Source of the DNA: Pseudomonadota bacterium
Lineage (GTDB): Bacteria > Pseudomonadota > Alphaproteobacteria > Caulobacterales > Aquidulcibacteraceae
Direction: 5' to 3'
Length of the DNA: 64,000 bases
Assembly (NCBI GenBank): GCA_020161405.1
Contig: JAIUOD010000004.1
Span: forward strand, 62,001 to 126,000
The notes under the pieces are model-generated. The model saw only the letters and a program-made list of their open reading frames with translations. It was not told where the DNA came from and made no database searches. The first letter of the stretch is position 1. Each line of letters begins with the position of its first letter. Positions 26,987 to 36,956 of this stretch are shown one piece after another. The position numbers were made by a program, and so were the translations under genes.

Positions 26987-27834
26987 ATCAGAAACAATCT
27001 GGCGGCTTTGGGTCAACAAATATTCAAACAGAAAACTTTAATCATATCGGCACAGTTGTCACTGGATTGAGTTATGAAGATGCCAAATCAATCGCAAAAG
27101 ATGTTTTTGAAGAAAACATGATTTCATTAGTCGGAGAAGCAAGAAAAACTGTAGAAGAACGCGTCAACAAAATGCGTGAAGAACTCTTTGAGGAACTACG
27201 AAAAAATGCGAATGCAAATTTAAGTTCATTTTCTGAACCAATCATGCAAGAAAATTTATTCAATGCACAAAAAGCATATGCTATGACAGGAGATGAAACA
27301 ACTAAGAATTTTTTAGTTACGGCAATAAAAGAAGCATCAAAAGCGAAGCATAGAAGTATTGCATCGATTTCTATCAACGAAGCAATAAAGTGCGCCAGCC
27401 AATTAACTGATAATCAAATCAAAATTGTTGCATTAAATTTTGTTGTAAGGCATGTGAGTTCTAAGCAAGTAGAAAATTTGCACCAACAAAATGAATTTTA
27501 TAAGATGCTGCTTGAGCCGTGGATTAATGAAATAGAAGTTTCACGCGGCGATATTCTTCATATGTCAAGTACAAATTGCGCAAACACAAGCATCGCGTCA
27601 GTTACGATGCAGAATGTAATATCTACATTTTTGCCTAATCTCTTAAAAACCAGCACCATTGAAGTTTTATTAAATCAGATAATTCAATTTGGTGGCACAA
27701 TTTCCAAAGTCAACAAAATTTATTCAGGTGAGGGCATTTCAAATTTAGAATTAACTAGCGTTGGAATTGCAATTGGATACACATTTATTAATGAAAGAAC
27801 TAACAATTTTCCCTCAATCGATGTCTTTTTATAA
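26983..27834 (+). CDS. LPO_1073/Vpar_1526-type protein of unknown function
   Basis: The 283-residue product opens with QSGGFGSTNIQTENFNHIG and goes on with GLSYEDAKSIAKDVFEEN and a long charged helix (EARKTVEERVNKMREELFEEL). This order, a Gly/Ser/Asn/Gln opening motif, then a helix ending in a family-specific region, then helical repeats, is what I recall for the family named LPO_1073/Vpar_1526, whose function is unknown. No enzyme motif is visible. It starts four bases before the end of the small membrane protein gene. Both sit next to a toxin-antitoxin remnant, a setting typical of accessory or defence loci. Confidence 0.7.
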   Translation: MNQKQSGGFGSTNIQTENFNHIGTVVTGLSYEDAKSIAKDVFEENMISLVGEARKTVEERVNKMREELFEELRKNANANLSSFSEPIMQENLFNAQKAYAMTGDETTKNFLVTAIKEASKAKHRSIASISINEAIKCASQLTDNQIKIVALNFVVRHVSSKQVENLHQQNEFYKMLLEPWINEIEVSRGDILHMSSTNCANTSIASVTMQNVISTFLPNLLKTSTIEVLLNQIIQFGGTISKVNKIYSGEGISNLELTSVGIAIGYTFINERTNNFPSIDVFL

Positions 27835-28017
27835 TAAAAATCATCACTTTTTAAAATTTTTATCATCACATTAACCACTTCAGCCAATTCGCTGACGCCT
27901 ATCAAAACTTGCGGAAGTAGAACATTAGCCACAAAACAGAATGGCGACCCAAACAGGCCGCCAAAACTAATAATTAGATCAAGCTCGCCTTCAGCTTCGC
28001 GGGATAAGCATTACTAA

Positions 28018-29529
28018 TTACTCAATCCCAAGCTTCCGCTTAAGTATATCATTCACAATCGCAGGGTTGGCCTTGCCACCCGTTGATTTCATAACTTGAC
28101 CGACCCACCAGCCAAGCATTTTTGGTTTTTCGCGGGCTTCATCAACTTTTTCTGGGCTTTGTGCCATTAAAGCGTCGATTGCAGCCTCGATTGCGCCTGT
28201 GTCTGTGGTTTGTTTTAGGCCGTCGCGTTCAACAATTGTTGACGCATCATCGCCGCTTTCAATCATTTTGGCGAATACATCTTTGGCGATTTTGCCGTTA
28301 ATTGTGCCATCTTGAATAAGTTTTACAAGACCGCCAAGATTTTGCGCACTTACTGGTGATGCGGTAAATTCAATGCCATTTTTGTTCAAATAGCCGAATA
28401 ATTCAACCGTCATCCAGCTATTGACCATTTTGGCATCTGTGCCTTTGGCGGCTTCTTCAAAATAATCCGAAAATTCTTTATCCGCCACCAAAACACCCGC
28501 ATCATAGGCAGATAGGCCATAATCAGCGATAAAGCGTTTGCGTTTATCACTTGGTAATTCTGGTAATGTTGCCTTTATACCGTCCACAAATTCTTGGGTG
28601 ATTACCAATGGCAATAAATCAGGATCAGGGAAATAGCGGTAATCATGCGCATCCTCTTTAGAGCGCATAGTGCGTGTTTGGCCAGTTTTTACGTCAAATA
28701 AACGTGTTTCTTGGTCAATTGTGCCGCCATCTTCCAAAATTTCGATTTGACGGCGTGCTTCATAAGCAACCGCCATCGCCACAAATTTGGTTGAGTTTAC
28801 GTTTTTAATCTCGCAACGCGTTCCAAGTTCACCGCCCGGTTTACGAACCGAAACGTTCACATCGGCACGCATTGAGCCTTCATCCATATTACCATCACAA
28901 GTGCCAAGATAGCGCACAAGTGAACGCAAAGCCTTGAAATAATTCGCCGCTTCTTCAGGTGAACGAATATCAGGTTTTGACACGATTTCCATCAATGCAC
29001 AGCCCGACCTATTCAAATCAACATAAGTTGCATTTGGGTCAAGGTCGTGCACGGATTTACCCGCATCTTGTTCAAGGTGAATGCGTTCAATTCCAACTTC
29101 GATGGTTGATTTGTCATCGGATTCAATTTCCAAAACCCCTTGCCCAACGATTGGATAAAGATATTGCGAAATTTGATAACCTTGTGGCAAATCGGGATAG
29201 AAATAATTTTTGCGGTCAAAACGTGACCACAAATTGATTTTCGCGCCCAAGCCCAAACCTGTGCGAACCGCCTGTTCAACGCAATATTTGTTTATTACTG
29301 GCAACATGCCCGGCATGCCCGCGTCAACGAATGACACGTGTGAATTCGGCTCACCGCCATAAGCGGCGCTTGCGCCAGAGAATAATTTGGCTTTGGCGGC
29401 AACTTGGGCGTGTACTTCCATACCCACGATAATTTCCCAATCACCTGTTACGCCTTTCACCCATTGGTCAGGGCGCGCGGTTTTAAAAGCGGTGAAAACT
29501 GGTTCAGATGCTTCTGCTGCGATACTCAT
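28018..29529 (-). CDS. gatB: Aspartyl/glutamyl-tRNA amidotransferase subunit B
   Basis: Kinase-like subunit of GatCAB, which phosphorylates and amidates Glu-tRNA(Gln) and Asp-tRNA(Asn). The 503-residue protein shows [12 protein letters not shown] near the start, the signature [19 protein letters not shown], the [11 protein letters not shown] element and a C-terminal YqeY-like tail domain ([27 protein letters not shown]). It is the last gene of a minus-strand gatC-gatA-gatB run, 11 bases after gatA. Presence of the complex implies that Gln-tRNA or Asn-tRNA is made indirectly here. Confidence 0.97.
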   Translation of the reverse strand: MSIAAEASEPVFTAFKTARPDQWVKGVTGDWEIIVGMEVHAQVAAKAKLFSGASAAYGGEPNSHVSFVDAGMPGMLPVINKYCVEQAVRTGLGLGAKINLWSRFDRKNYFYPDLPQGYQISQYLYPIVGQGVLEIESDDKSTIEVGIERIHLEQDAGKSVHDLDPNATYVDLNRSGCALMEIVSKPDIRSPEEAANYFKALRSLVRYLGTCDGNMDEGSMRADVNVSVRKPGGELGTRCEIKNVNSTKFVAMAVAYEARRQIEILEDGGTIDQETRLFDVKTGQTRTMRSKEDAHDYRYFPDPDLLPLVITQEFVDGIKATLPELPSDKRKRFIADYGLSAYDAGVLVADKEFSDYFEEAAKGTDAKMVNSWMTVELFGYLNKNGIEFTASPVSAQNLGGLVKLIQDGTINGKIAKDVFAKMIESGDDASTIVERDGLKQTTDTGAIEAAIDALMAQSPEKVDEAREKPKMLGWWVGQVMKSTGGKANPAIVNDILKRKLGIE

Positions 29530-29540
29530 TATATTTACCC

Positions 29541-30995
29541 TTATGGTTTCGCGGTGAAATTTGCGGCGGCCTCGATTGTGCCTGCAACGCTGAAAATGGT
29601 TTCTTCATCAAGTGCACGACCGATAATTTGCAATCCAAGTGGCAAACCATCTTTTGAAAGCCCAGCAGGCAATGAAAGCCCAGGAAGCCCCGCCAAATTG
29701 GTCGTAACAGTGAATACGTCATTCAAATACATTTGAATTGGATCATCCTGCTTTTGACCAAGTGGGAATGCCGCAGACGGCGCAGTTGGGGTCAAGATTG
29801 CATCGCATACTTTGAATGCATCGGTGAAATCTTGCAAAATGCGCGCGCGCACTTTTTGTGCTTTTAGATAATAAGCATCATAATAACCCGCCGATAAAAC
29901 ATAAGTTCCGATTAAAATACGGCGTTGCACTTCTTGCCCAAAGCCAGCGGCGCGGGTTTTTTCATAAGTGTCATTCAAATCATTGCCATCAACACGCGCG
30001 CCAAAACGCATACCATCATAACGCGCAAGGTTGCTTGAGGCTTCCGCGGGGGCAACGATATAATAGGTTGGAAGCGCGTATTTAGTGTGCGGAAGTGAAA
30101 TATTAACAATTTCCGCACCCTCCGCCTTCAACCATTCAATGCCATTTTCCCATAATTGGTTGATTTCTTCGGGCATTCCATCCATGCGATATTCTTTGGG
30201 AACACCGATTTTAAGGCCTTTAACGCCTTTATTGATGAATGATGCAAAATCGGGAACATTGGCTTCCAATGATGTTGAATCTTTGGCATCATATCCGCAC
30301 ATTGATTTAAGCATGATTGCGCAATCTTCAACATTTTTAGTGATTGGACCTGCTTGATCAAGTGAAGATGCAAATGCCACAATACCCCAACGCGAACAAC
30401 GCCCATAAGTTGGCTTAATCCCAACTGTTCCAGTAAAGGCCGCAGGTTGGCGAATTGAACCACCCGTATCAGTTGCGGTTGCGCCAAGGCATAGGTCTGC
30501 GGCAACCGATGATGCCGAACCGCCCGATGAACCACCTGGGGTTAATTTTTTTTCAATCTGCCACGGATTGATAACATTACCAAATGCCGAAGTTTCATTC
30601 GATGAACCCATTGCGAATTCATCCATATTTAACTTGCCAAGCATTATTGCGCCATCGCGCCATAATTGTGAAGTTACCGTAGATTCATATTCAGGTTTAA
30701 ATTCACCCAAAATTTTTGAACATGCAGCGGTGCGGAAGCCTTTGGTGGCGAATAAGTCTTTAATGCCTAATGGCGCACCTTCTAAAGCACCCACCTGCCC
30801 TTTGGCGCGGCGTGCATCCGATGCTTTTGCCATTTCGCGGGCGTGGTCATGGGTGACCAAAGTATAGGCGTTTAATTTTGGATTTTGCGCATCGATTTTG
30901 TCCAAAAACGCATTTGTTAATTCCAAAGACGTAAAATCGCCTTTATTCATGCCATCAAGGGCAGCTTTTAAACTAAGTTTTGTTAAGTCAGACAT
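29541..30995 (-). CDS. gatA: Aspartyl/glutamyl-tRNA amidotransferase subunit A
   Basis: Amidase subunit that releases ammonia from glutamine for GatB. The amidase signature with the Ser-cisSer-Lys triad is seen as [10 protein letters not shown] (catalytic Lys about residue 79) and [34 protein letters not shown] written here in two parts: [16 protein letters not shown] and TGGSIRQPA (Ser residues about 154-178). Length 484 is typical. It follows gatC without a gap and precedes gatB by 11 bases. Confidence 0.97.
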   Translation of the reverse strand: MSDLTKLSLKAALDGMNKGDFTSLELTNAFLDKIDAQNPKLNAYTLVTHDHAREMAKASDARRAKGQVGALEGAPLGIKDLFATKGFRTAACSKILGEFKPEYESTVTSQLWRDGAIMLGKLNMDEFAMGSSNETSAFGNVINPWQIEKKLTPGGSSGGSASSVAADLCLGATATDTGGSIRQPAAFTGTVGIKPTYGRCSRWGIVAFASSLDQAGPITKNVEDCAIMLKSMCGYDAKDSTSLEANVPDFASFINKGVKGLKIGVPKEYRMDGMPEEINQLWENGIEWLKAEGAEIVNISLPHTKYALPTYYIVAPAEASSNLARYDGMRFGARVDGNDLNDTYEKTRAAGFGQEVQRRILIGTYVLSAGYYDAYYLKAQKVRARILQDFTDAFKVCDAILTPTAPSAAFPLGQKQDDPIQMYLNDVFTVTTNLAGLPGLSLPAGLSKDGLPLGLQIIGRALDEETIFSVAGTIEAAANFTAKP

Positions 30996-31283
30996 CTATT
31001 CAACCGATTTAGGAACAATAAAGAAACCATGCGAAGATTTTGGCGCGTTTTTGACAATCTGCTCCTGAATAAAGCCATCATTGATTTCATCTTCACGCAT
31101 TGGCAAATCCTTGGCAACCACCGAAGTCATAGGCTCGACACCATCGACATTCACTTCACCAAGCATTTCAATCCAATTAAGAATGCCATTTAATTCATCA
31201 ACCATTACTGGCACTTTTTCATCCGCGATTGCAAAGCGTGCAAGCTTTGCAATTTTGCGCACATCTTTTTCATTTACAGACAT
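30996..31283 (-). CDS. gatC: Aspartyl/glutamyl-tRNA amidotransferase subunit C
   Basis: Small belt-like subunit that wraps GatA and GatB. The 95-residue protein has the family pattern DVRKIAKLARFAI near the start, then ELNGILNWIEMLGEVNVDGVEPM and the C-terminal stretch REDEINDG...NAPKSSHGFFIVPKSVE. A good ribosome site (AGGAAG) precedes the ATG at 31283. First gene of gatCAB. Confidence 0.95.
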   Translation of the reverse strand: MSVNEKDVRKIAKLARFAIADEKVPVMVDELNGILNWIEMLGEVNVDGVEPMTSVVAKDLPMREDEINDGFIQEQIVKNAPKSSHGFFIVPKSVE

Positions 31284-31387
31284 GAATTCTTCCTGATTTA
31301 TATGTTTTTGGCCTATACTAGAGCGCGATTTGTTGCAAGCTATTAGGCTGTAATGGGTTAGATTTTTTTATGAAAAGCGCAATTCTG

Positions 31388-31542
31388 CTCCCCAATTATT
31401 GGGGAGCTGTCACCGAAGGTGACTGAGGGGTAAAACCTATCGGCAAATAGCTATGCTGTTGTTTTTGCCTTGCGGCAAAGCGGTTTTAAAAAACCGCTTA
31501 CCCTTCCGCCCCTTCGGGGCACCTTCCCAATAATTGGGAAGG
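31388..31542. repeat. MITE-like palindromic element, copy 2
   Basis: Starts with CTCCCCAA/TTGGGGAG (31388-31406) and GTCACC/GGTGAC (31409-31423) and ends with CCTTCCCAA/TTGGGAAGG (31522-31542), with a GCGGTTTT/AAACCGC hairpin inside. The two outer ends match each other in inverted orientation (TTCTGCTCCCCAA against TTCTCCTTCCCAA), so the whole looks like a miniature inverted-repeat element. It ends 5 bases before the acyltransferase stop codon. Confidence 0.65.
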
Positions 31543-31547
31543 AGAAA

Positions 31548-32318
31548 TTACATCACTTTATTTATCTCATCAGGCCATTTTACATTGGCCTGCGTCAAAT
31601 ATGGATGCTTCGCCTGCCCTTCTTCGCATAGGCGTTTGGAGCCTTCATTTAGGGCGGTTTCTAGGCGGCTCATAAATTCTTCTTTGGAAAGGCCCGCAGG
31701 GATTGGATCAAGAATTTCGTCAATTGCCGTTCCACCTTCTTTATCGAAACTTTCCTGCGCCCAAAACAATCCAAGATTGGTGGCAACAGGCACAACAGGC
31801 CAGCCACAGGCTTGTTGAAGGTGATAAACCCCACTTTTATATTTGATACGATGGCCAATTTTAACCAAATGACCTTCAGGATAAATAAGGACATTGCGCC
31901 CTTCAGTTGCGGCAACGTCAAACGCCTCCGTTAGGCGGTTTCGCATTTTATGACCACCGCAATTATCAACCACAATCGCGCCAAGTGATTTTAAAACCCC
32001 GCGCAAAAGTGGAAATCTTTCAAGATGGTCACCAGTTACAAAGGCAACATCGCCAAAAAAGCCCATTGCACCAAAACCATCACCCCATGATTGATGCTTG
32101 GCGGCAATAATATATGGCCCCTTTGGAAGGCGTTCTTGCCCGCGATATTCAAATTTTATGCCCGCCACTAAATTCATATTAAGGCGCATTAAGCGTGCAT
32201 ATAAAACAGTTAAGCCGCGCGCTAATTTTGAAAGTCTAAATAAACCCAAAATTGCCAATGAAATACCAAAGATTATCGAAATAACCCAATAAAAAACCGC
32301 AAATAAAAAAGACCGCAA
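31548..32318 (-). CDS. Lysophospholipid acyltransferase (PlsC family)
   Basis: Membrane acyltransferase that probably acylates lysophosphatidic acid in phospholipid synthesis. The HxxxxD motif is AAKHQSWGDGFG (about residue 82) and the downstream IYPEGH motif is near residue 155. An N-terminal hydrophobic segment anchors it. The frame extends to a GTG at 32342, but AAGGA lies 7 bases before a TTG at 32318, so I prefer that start (256 residues). A palindromic repeat directly follows its stop. It could equally be a lyso-ornithine-lipid acyltransferase. Confidence 0.85.
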   Translation of the reverse strand: MRSFLFAVFYWVISIIFGISLAILGLFRLSKLARGLTVLYARLMRLNMNLVAGIKFEYRGQERLPKGPYIIAAKHQSWGDGFGAMGFFGDVAFVTGDHLERFPLLRGVLKSLGAIVVDNCGGHKMRNRLTEAFDVAATEGRNVLIYPEGHLVKIGHRIKYKSGVYHLQQACGWPVVPVATNLGLFWAQESFDKEGGTAIDEILDPIPAGLSKEEFMSRLETALNEGSKRLCEEGQAKHPYLTQANVKWPDEINKVM

Positions 32319-32460
32319 TATTTTTTCCTTTTTTGTTACCACTAGCGCAATTTAGTTAAAAACAAATTGTTGTCAGAATTTGGGCAAATTTTTAAACAAC
32401 ACATTTGTTGCGTTTTTGTAGCGAATGTGAAAATAATTAAAGCCGGTTTGGGAAAATAGA

Positions 32461-33183
32461 ATGAAAAATTTCAATATTAGCGAGTCGCTCGAAAATTTAA
32501 TTTATGAAATTTGTTTATGGGGTATTTTTTATCCATACACATTATTCATGATATATTTTCGAACCAATAATGTAATAAAATGGTATTGGTTATGCGAAAG
32601 ACGCAGAAAAATTGCCATACCAATTCTTAGTGGTCCATTATTTTTATTTATAACAATTGGAATTGAAATTTTACTTAGAAATAAGTTTCAAATTGAAATT
32701 CTTCTAAACTTTTCAAGTTTTACAAAAATGCTTAATGTACCTGGTAATTTCGTTCCGATTATCGATACATCGGTTTTTTATATAGCCTTATCAATTATCA
32801 ATGCAGTTATAATTGAAATCATCACACCAGGCGGCGTAACAAAAGAAACTTTTAGGCCACCATTATTCAGTAGCATGTTAATAGTTGCCCCATTATCATT
32901 CTTTTCTTTTGCAAGTGATATAGTTTTTGATAGGCTTACTAAATTGAACTATCTTAATGAAAACACGAGCGTTGGACATGCCTTAATCGCATTATTAATA
33001 TTGATAATAATGCTTATTTTACCCGTGTTTTATTATTTAAAATCACAATCTAAATTATATAGGATTGCATCAGGAATTAATAATTGGCGCGTTTACGCTT
33101 TTCCACTTTTAGCATTAATTATTTGTGGAATTTTCTTATCAATTATACCAGCATTTTTATCTGGGCAATTCAAAGATATATAA
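32461..33183 (+). CDS. Polytopic membrane protein of unknown function
   Basis: I do not recognise the family. The 240-residue product is very hydrophobic with about six membrane segments (for example residues 14-34, 52-70, 96-118, 140-158, 173-193 and 211-233) and few charged loops. It is strongly AT-rich. It ends at a hairpin shared with the convergent helicase gene. No neighbour hints at a role. Confidence 0.65.
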   Translation: MKNFNISESLENLIYEICLWGIFYPYTLFMIYFRTNNVIKWYWLCERRRKIAIPILSGPLFLFITIGIEILLRNKFQIEILLNFSSFTKMLNVPGNFVPIIDTSVFYIALSIINAVIIEIITPGGVTKETFRPPLFSSMLIVAPLSFFSFASDIVFDRLTKLNYLNENTSVGHALIALLILIIMLILPVFYYLKSQSKLYRIASGINNWRVYAFPLLALIICGIFLSIIPAFLSGQFKDI

Positions 33184-33216
33184 AACGCACCCTGACTTTA
33201 AAATCAGAGTGCGTTT
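33183..33216. terminator. Bidirectional terminator between convergent genes
   Basis: A 13-bp stem with one mismatch (AAACGCAC-CTGA with TCAG-GTGCGTTT, loop of 8) ends in a T-run on either strand. It lies between the membrane protein (+) and the helicase (-), whose stops are 42 bases apart. Confidence 0.7.
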
Positions 33217-33225
33217 CTCAATTAT

Positions 33226-35388
33226 TTAAGCAAAAGTACGACGTTTCGGCCTATCATTGCCACCGGCTGGGCGACTAGATGATGGGCGGCCACCCGACGG
33301 TTTGCCACCAAAGCCACGCGGCTTATCGCCAAAGCTTTTTGGCTTATCACCGAATGAAGGTTTTCCACCGAATGAACGCGGTTTTTCAGAGCGATTGTCA
33401 GAACGGCCTTCAGAACGTGCACCAAAATCACGTTTTGGCTTATCACCAAAATCACGTTTAGGACGATCATCAAACGAACGTGCAGGTCTGTCACCAAAGT
33501 CACGCTTTGGTCTATCGTCAAATGAACGTGCAGGACGTTCACTTCTTTGTGGTCTATCACCAAAATCACGCTTAGGGCGGTCATCGAATGAACGTGCAGG
33601 ACGCTCGCTACGTTGTGGCCTGTCACCAAAATCACGTTTTGGTCTATCATCGAATGAACGTGCAGGACGTTCACTTCTTTGTGGTCTATCGCCAAAGTCA
33701 CGTTTAGGGCGGTCATCAAATGAACGTGCCGGACGCTCGCTTCTTTGTGGTCTGTCACCAAAATCGCGTTTTGGTCTATCTTCGAAAGAACGTGCAGGAC
33801 GTTCAGAACGTGCGCCTTCCGAACGACCACCAGAACGACCTTGATATCCGCCTTCTGAACGCGCCCCAGAGCGACCTTCAGGACGACGACCTTCGCCGCG
33901 ACCTTCACGGTTAAATTCGCGTGGTGGGTTAGATGCATTATCACGTGATTTACGACCATCTTGGCGTGGTTTACGTGTGAACGAGCCTGTTTCAACGATT
34001 TCATGTTTGCTTTCGCCGCCTAAGGCCGCCTCAACAACATTCCATGCCGCTTTATCTTCTTGGCTTTCAACGAAATCACGACGCGCAGGGCGGCGTTCTG
34101 AACGCTCACCACGGTCAGAGCGTGAACGGTCACCAAATTTACCACGACGTTCAGGGCGCTCAACACCGCGTTCACCCCGACCACGACCGCGGCCACCTTC
34201 TTCACGCTCTTCACGTTTTAATTCAGGTAATGCCACCAATTTATCGGCAATAAGGCCAACATCATTACGGCGGTCAATTTTATTAATGCTTTGTCGTGTT
34301 GTTTTTTCGATTGCGTATAACAAGCCCATTTCACCTTGGGTACAAAGTGAATATGCATGGCCTGACATACCCGCACGTGCCGTACGACCGATACGGTGAA
34401 CATAGGCTTCTGGTGTGGTTGGCATATCAAAATTGATAACATGCGAAATTTCTTTAATATCAATACCGCGTGCGGCAACATCGGTTGCAACCATTGCACG
34501 CACTTTACCTGCGCGGAAGGCTTCAAATGATTTTGAACGCTGGGTTTGCGCTTTGCCGCCATGAATAATTACGTTGGTAATACCAAAATGCGACATGTGA
34601 CGGGCAATTTTATCGGCACCAAATTTTGTGCGGGTAAATACCATTACTTTTGACAAATGCTCGCCTTCGAACAAATCAACCAAAAGTGATTTTTTCTTAC
34701 CTGCTTCGATAAAAATGATATTTTGATCAACTAATTCTTGTGCGCTTGCGATAGGGGCAACTTCAACGCGGGTTGGATTGTCCAATAATTCATCGGCCAA
34801 AGATTGTATTTCTTTTGGCATAGTTGCCGAGAAGAAAAGGTTTTGGCGATCTTGTGGTAAACGCTTTGCAAGGCGTTTAACAGAGCCGATGAAACCCATA
34901 TCAAGCATTTGGTCAACTTCGTCCAATACCAAAACTTCACATTCTTTTGGGCGGAAATTATTGTCATCAATATGATCCATAAGACGACCAGGGGTTGCAA
35001 CCAAAACATCCAAACCTTTGATAAGTTTTTCAATTTGCGGTTTGTGCGCAACGCCGCCCATAAGGGCGAAAATTTTCAAACTTGTGCCTTCGGCATAAGT
35101 TTTGAAACTATCCATTATTTGGCTTACAAGTTCGCGTGTTGGTGCCAAAATCAAAACCCGCGCACCACGCTTTGGCGGATCAATTCTTTTAGCAAGCAAT
35201 TTGTGCAAAATCGGCAAAGCAAATGCCGCAGTTTTACCAGTACCAGTTTGGGCAATACCCAAAATATCTTTATTTTTCAAAATTTCAGGAATTGCCTGAA
35301 TTTGGATTGGGGTTGGGGTTTTATATTTCTTTTTTTCGATTGCACGAATTAAAGTTTCATTTAGGCCAAAGCCTTCAAAATTATTCAC
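33226..35388 (-). CDS. DEAD-box RNA helicase, RhlE-like, with long Arg/Asp repeat tail
   Basis: ATP-dependent RNA helicase for ribosome assembly or RNA turnover. With the GTG start at 35388 (VVNNFEGFGLNETL; an AAGAAAAAGAA stretch upstream) it has 720 residues. Walker A AQTGTGKT is at 46-53, PTREL near 83, motif II reads DEVD (156-159) instead of DEAD, SAT near 190 and HRIGRTARAG near 345. From about residue 400 the tail is Arg/Gly/Asp/Ser-rich, with five near-perfect 22-residue repeats containing RPARSFDDRPKRDFGD followed by a shortened sixth, then a Gly/Lys/Phe tail. Such tails bind RNA and can drive phase separation. About 325 bases of non-coding DNA lie upstream. Confidence 0.9.
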   Translation of the reverse strand: MNNFEGFGLNETLIRAIEKKKYKTPTPIQIQAIPEILKNKDILGIAQTGTGKTAAFALPILHKLLAKRIDPPKRGARVLILAPTRELVSQIMDSFKTYAEGTSLKIFALMGGVAHKPQIEKLIKGLDVLVATPGRLMDHIDDNNFRPKECEVLVLDEVDQMLDMGFIGSVKRLAKRLPQDRQNLFFSATMPKEIQSLADELLDNPTRVEVAPIASAQELVDQNIIFIEAGKKKSLLVDLFEGEHLSKVMVFTRTKFGADKIARHMSHFGITNVIIHGGKAQTQRSKSFEAFRAGKVRAMVATDVAARGIDIKEISHVINFDMPTTPEAYVHRIGRTARAGMSGHAYSLCTQGEMGLLYAIEKTTRQSINKIDRRNDVGLIADKLVALPELKREEREEGGRGRGRGERGVERPERRGKFGDRSRSDRGERSERRPARRDFVESQEDKAAWNVVEAALGGESKHEIVETGSFTRKPRQDGRKSRDNASNPPREFNREGRGEGRRPEGRSGARSEGGYQGRSGGRSEGARSERPARSFEDRPKRDFGDRPQRSERPARSFDDRPKRDFGDRPQRSERPARSFDDRPKRDFGDRPQRSERPARSFDDRPKRDFGDRPQRSERPARSFDDRPKRDFGDRPARSFDDRPKRDFGDKPKRDFGARSEGRSDNRSEKPRSFGGKPSFGDKPKSFGDKPRGFGGKPSGGRPSSSRPAGGNDRPKRRTFA

Positions 35389-35713
35389 AACTATTCTTTT
35401 TCTTAAGCGCGAATATCGGGGCGCGCACAATCGCACACCCAAAAACCACGCATTTATCTATGTATTTGCCCTGCGTGGAAGGGGAATACGATTAAAAGGG
35501 AAAACCTTTTGGCCTTATGCACCATTAGAATTCATTCGAATTCCTTTTTGTTTGTGCCGCCAATTCACGCCAGTTTTTATACGATTTCGCATGTGCGAAA
35601 TGGCTCTTTGAAGCAAAGAAGTGTTAATGTCAAGCCTTAAGGTTGAAAATGCTTAAAACACACTAATTATCGGGTAATATATTGCTTTTATCGGCAAATT
35701 TGGGCAAAGCGCT
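35389..35713. other. Gene-free divergent region upstream of the helicase
   Basis: No gene is visible between the helicase (-) and the MFS transporter (+). Palindromes occur at about 35528-35543 (GAATTC-ATT-CGAATTC) and at 35587-35604 (ATTTCGCA/TGCGAAAT). Cold-induced RNA helicases often carry long 5' leaders, so part of this could be helicase leader, but I see no defined fold. Confidence 0.45.
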
Positions 35714-35716
35714 TTG

Positions 35717-36946
35717 ATGGAAACACAAAATAATAAATCAGGGTTCATATTCGTATTCCTTACTGTTGCGCTTGATATGCTTTCTATCGGGATTATTATT
35801 CCGATTATGCCACATTTGGTTACAAAATTAGAAGGTGGCAATATTGCTAATGCCGCTTTAATTTCTGGCTGGTTTGGAACTGGCTGGGCAATTGCACAAT
35901 TTTTTTCGTCACCAATATTAGGCTCTTTATCTGATCATTATGGGCGAAAGCCAATTTTTTTGATTTCTAATTTTGGCCAAGGAATTTCATTTGTTATTGG
36001 TGCCCTTGCGCCAAGTATATGGGTTTTATTCCTTTCAAGAATTTTATCAGGCATAGTATCAGGCAGCATATCTACTGCTTATGCTTATATTGCCGATACT
36101 GTTGAACCATCAAATCGGGCATCAAAATTTGGTATTTTAGGGGCTGCTTTTGGGCTTGGCTTTATTCTAGGGCCTGCAATTGGCGGTATTTTGGGCGAAA
36201 CTAATTTGCAGCTTCCATTATGGCTTGCGGCTATAACTTCGTTTGTAAGCTTTGTTTTTGGCCTCATTTTTCTTCAAGAAAGCCTTCCTAAGGATAAAAG
36301 AACCAGATTCACTTTTGCAAAAGCAAACCCTTTATCTACATTGTCATTTTTTATGGAAAACCCAAAAATTATTGCTCTTTCTATAGTTAAATATTTAAAT
36401 GATATTGCTCATATCGCCCTTCCAGCGACTTTTGTACTTTTTGCAAATTACCGCTTTGGCTGGGGACCAAAACGCGCTGGAATGCTAATGATGTTTGTTG
36501 GAATTTCAGGCGTGATTGTTCAAGGCGCATTAATTAAACGTATTGTCGGTGCATTTGGGGAGAAAAAATCATTATATTTCGGGCTTATTTGCGGCGCAAT
36601 TGGCTTTTTGGGCTATGGTATCGCAGCTTCAGTAACTATGGTTTATATTTCAATTGGCATTGCTGCCTTGTGGGGTGTTTATGGGGCATCAGTACAGGCT
36701 TTTTTAACATCGAAAATCAGCCCAATGGAGCAAGGTCGCCTTCAAGGCGCATTAGGTTCCATGACGGCAACCGCAGGAATTTTTGGCCCACCTTTATTTT
36801 CACATGTATTTGAATATTCTGTGACAAAGGGGCAATTATTCCTTCTCCCAGGGACGGCGATGATTTTGGCATCGATATTAATTACTTTATCACTTATATG
36901 GGCAATTATTGTTACATCAAAAGAACCTGCAAGAATTCAAAATTAG
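35717..36946 (+). CDS. MFS transporter, TetA/TCR-like drug efflux family
   Basis: Twelve-helix proton-coupled exporter of 409 residues. Motif A in the loop between helices 2 and 3 reads GSLSDHYGRKPIFLIS (about residues 74-89) and the opening DMLSIGIIIPIMPHL resembles TetA proteins. The helix 5 motif region GAAFGLGFILGPAIGG fits the drug/proton antiporter subgroup. Similarity to TetA does not prove tetracycline resistance; many chromosomal members have unknown substrates. The ATG at 35717 is preceded by TTG one codon earlier. A YjdM-like gene follows. Confidence 0.87.
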   Translation: METQNNKSGFIFVFLTVALDMLSIGIIIPIMPHLVTKLEGGNIANAALISGWFGTGWAIAQFFSSPILGSLSDHYGRKPIFLISNFGQGISFVIGALAPSIWVLFLSRILSGIVSGSISTAYAYIADTVEPSNRASKFGILGAAFGLGFILGPAIGGILGETNLQLPLWLAAITSFVSFVFGLIFLQESLPKDKRTRFTFAKANPLSTLSFFMENPKIIALSIVKYLNDIAHIALPATFVLFANYRFGWGPKRAGMLMMFVGISGVIVQGALIKRIVGAFGEKKSLYFGLICGAIGFLGYGIAASVTMVYISIGIAALWGVYGASVQAFLTSKISPMEQGRLQGALGSMTATAGIFGPPLFSHVFEYSVTKGQLFLLPGTAMILASILITLSLIWAIIVTSKEPARIQN

Positions 36947-36956
36947 GAATAAAATC

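Noticed and set aside
33400..33830. Regular repeats that could be taken for a CRISPR array
   Set aside because: The period of 66 bases is continuous with no unique spacers and is in frame inside a protein gene.
33257..33844. 195-codon frame opposite the helicase tail
   Set aside because: It is the mirror of the Arg/Asp/Gly repeats on the minus strand; its composition (Ser/Pro/Arg repeats) follows from that coding strand.
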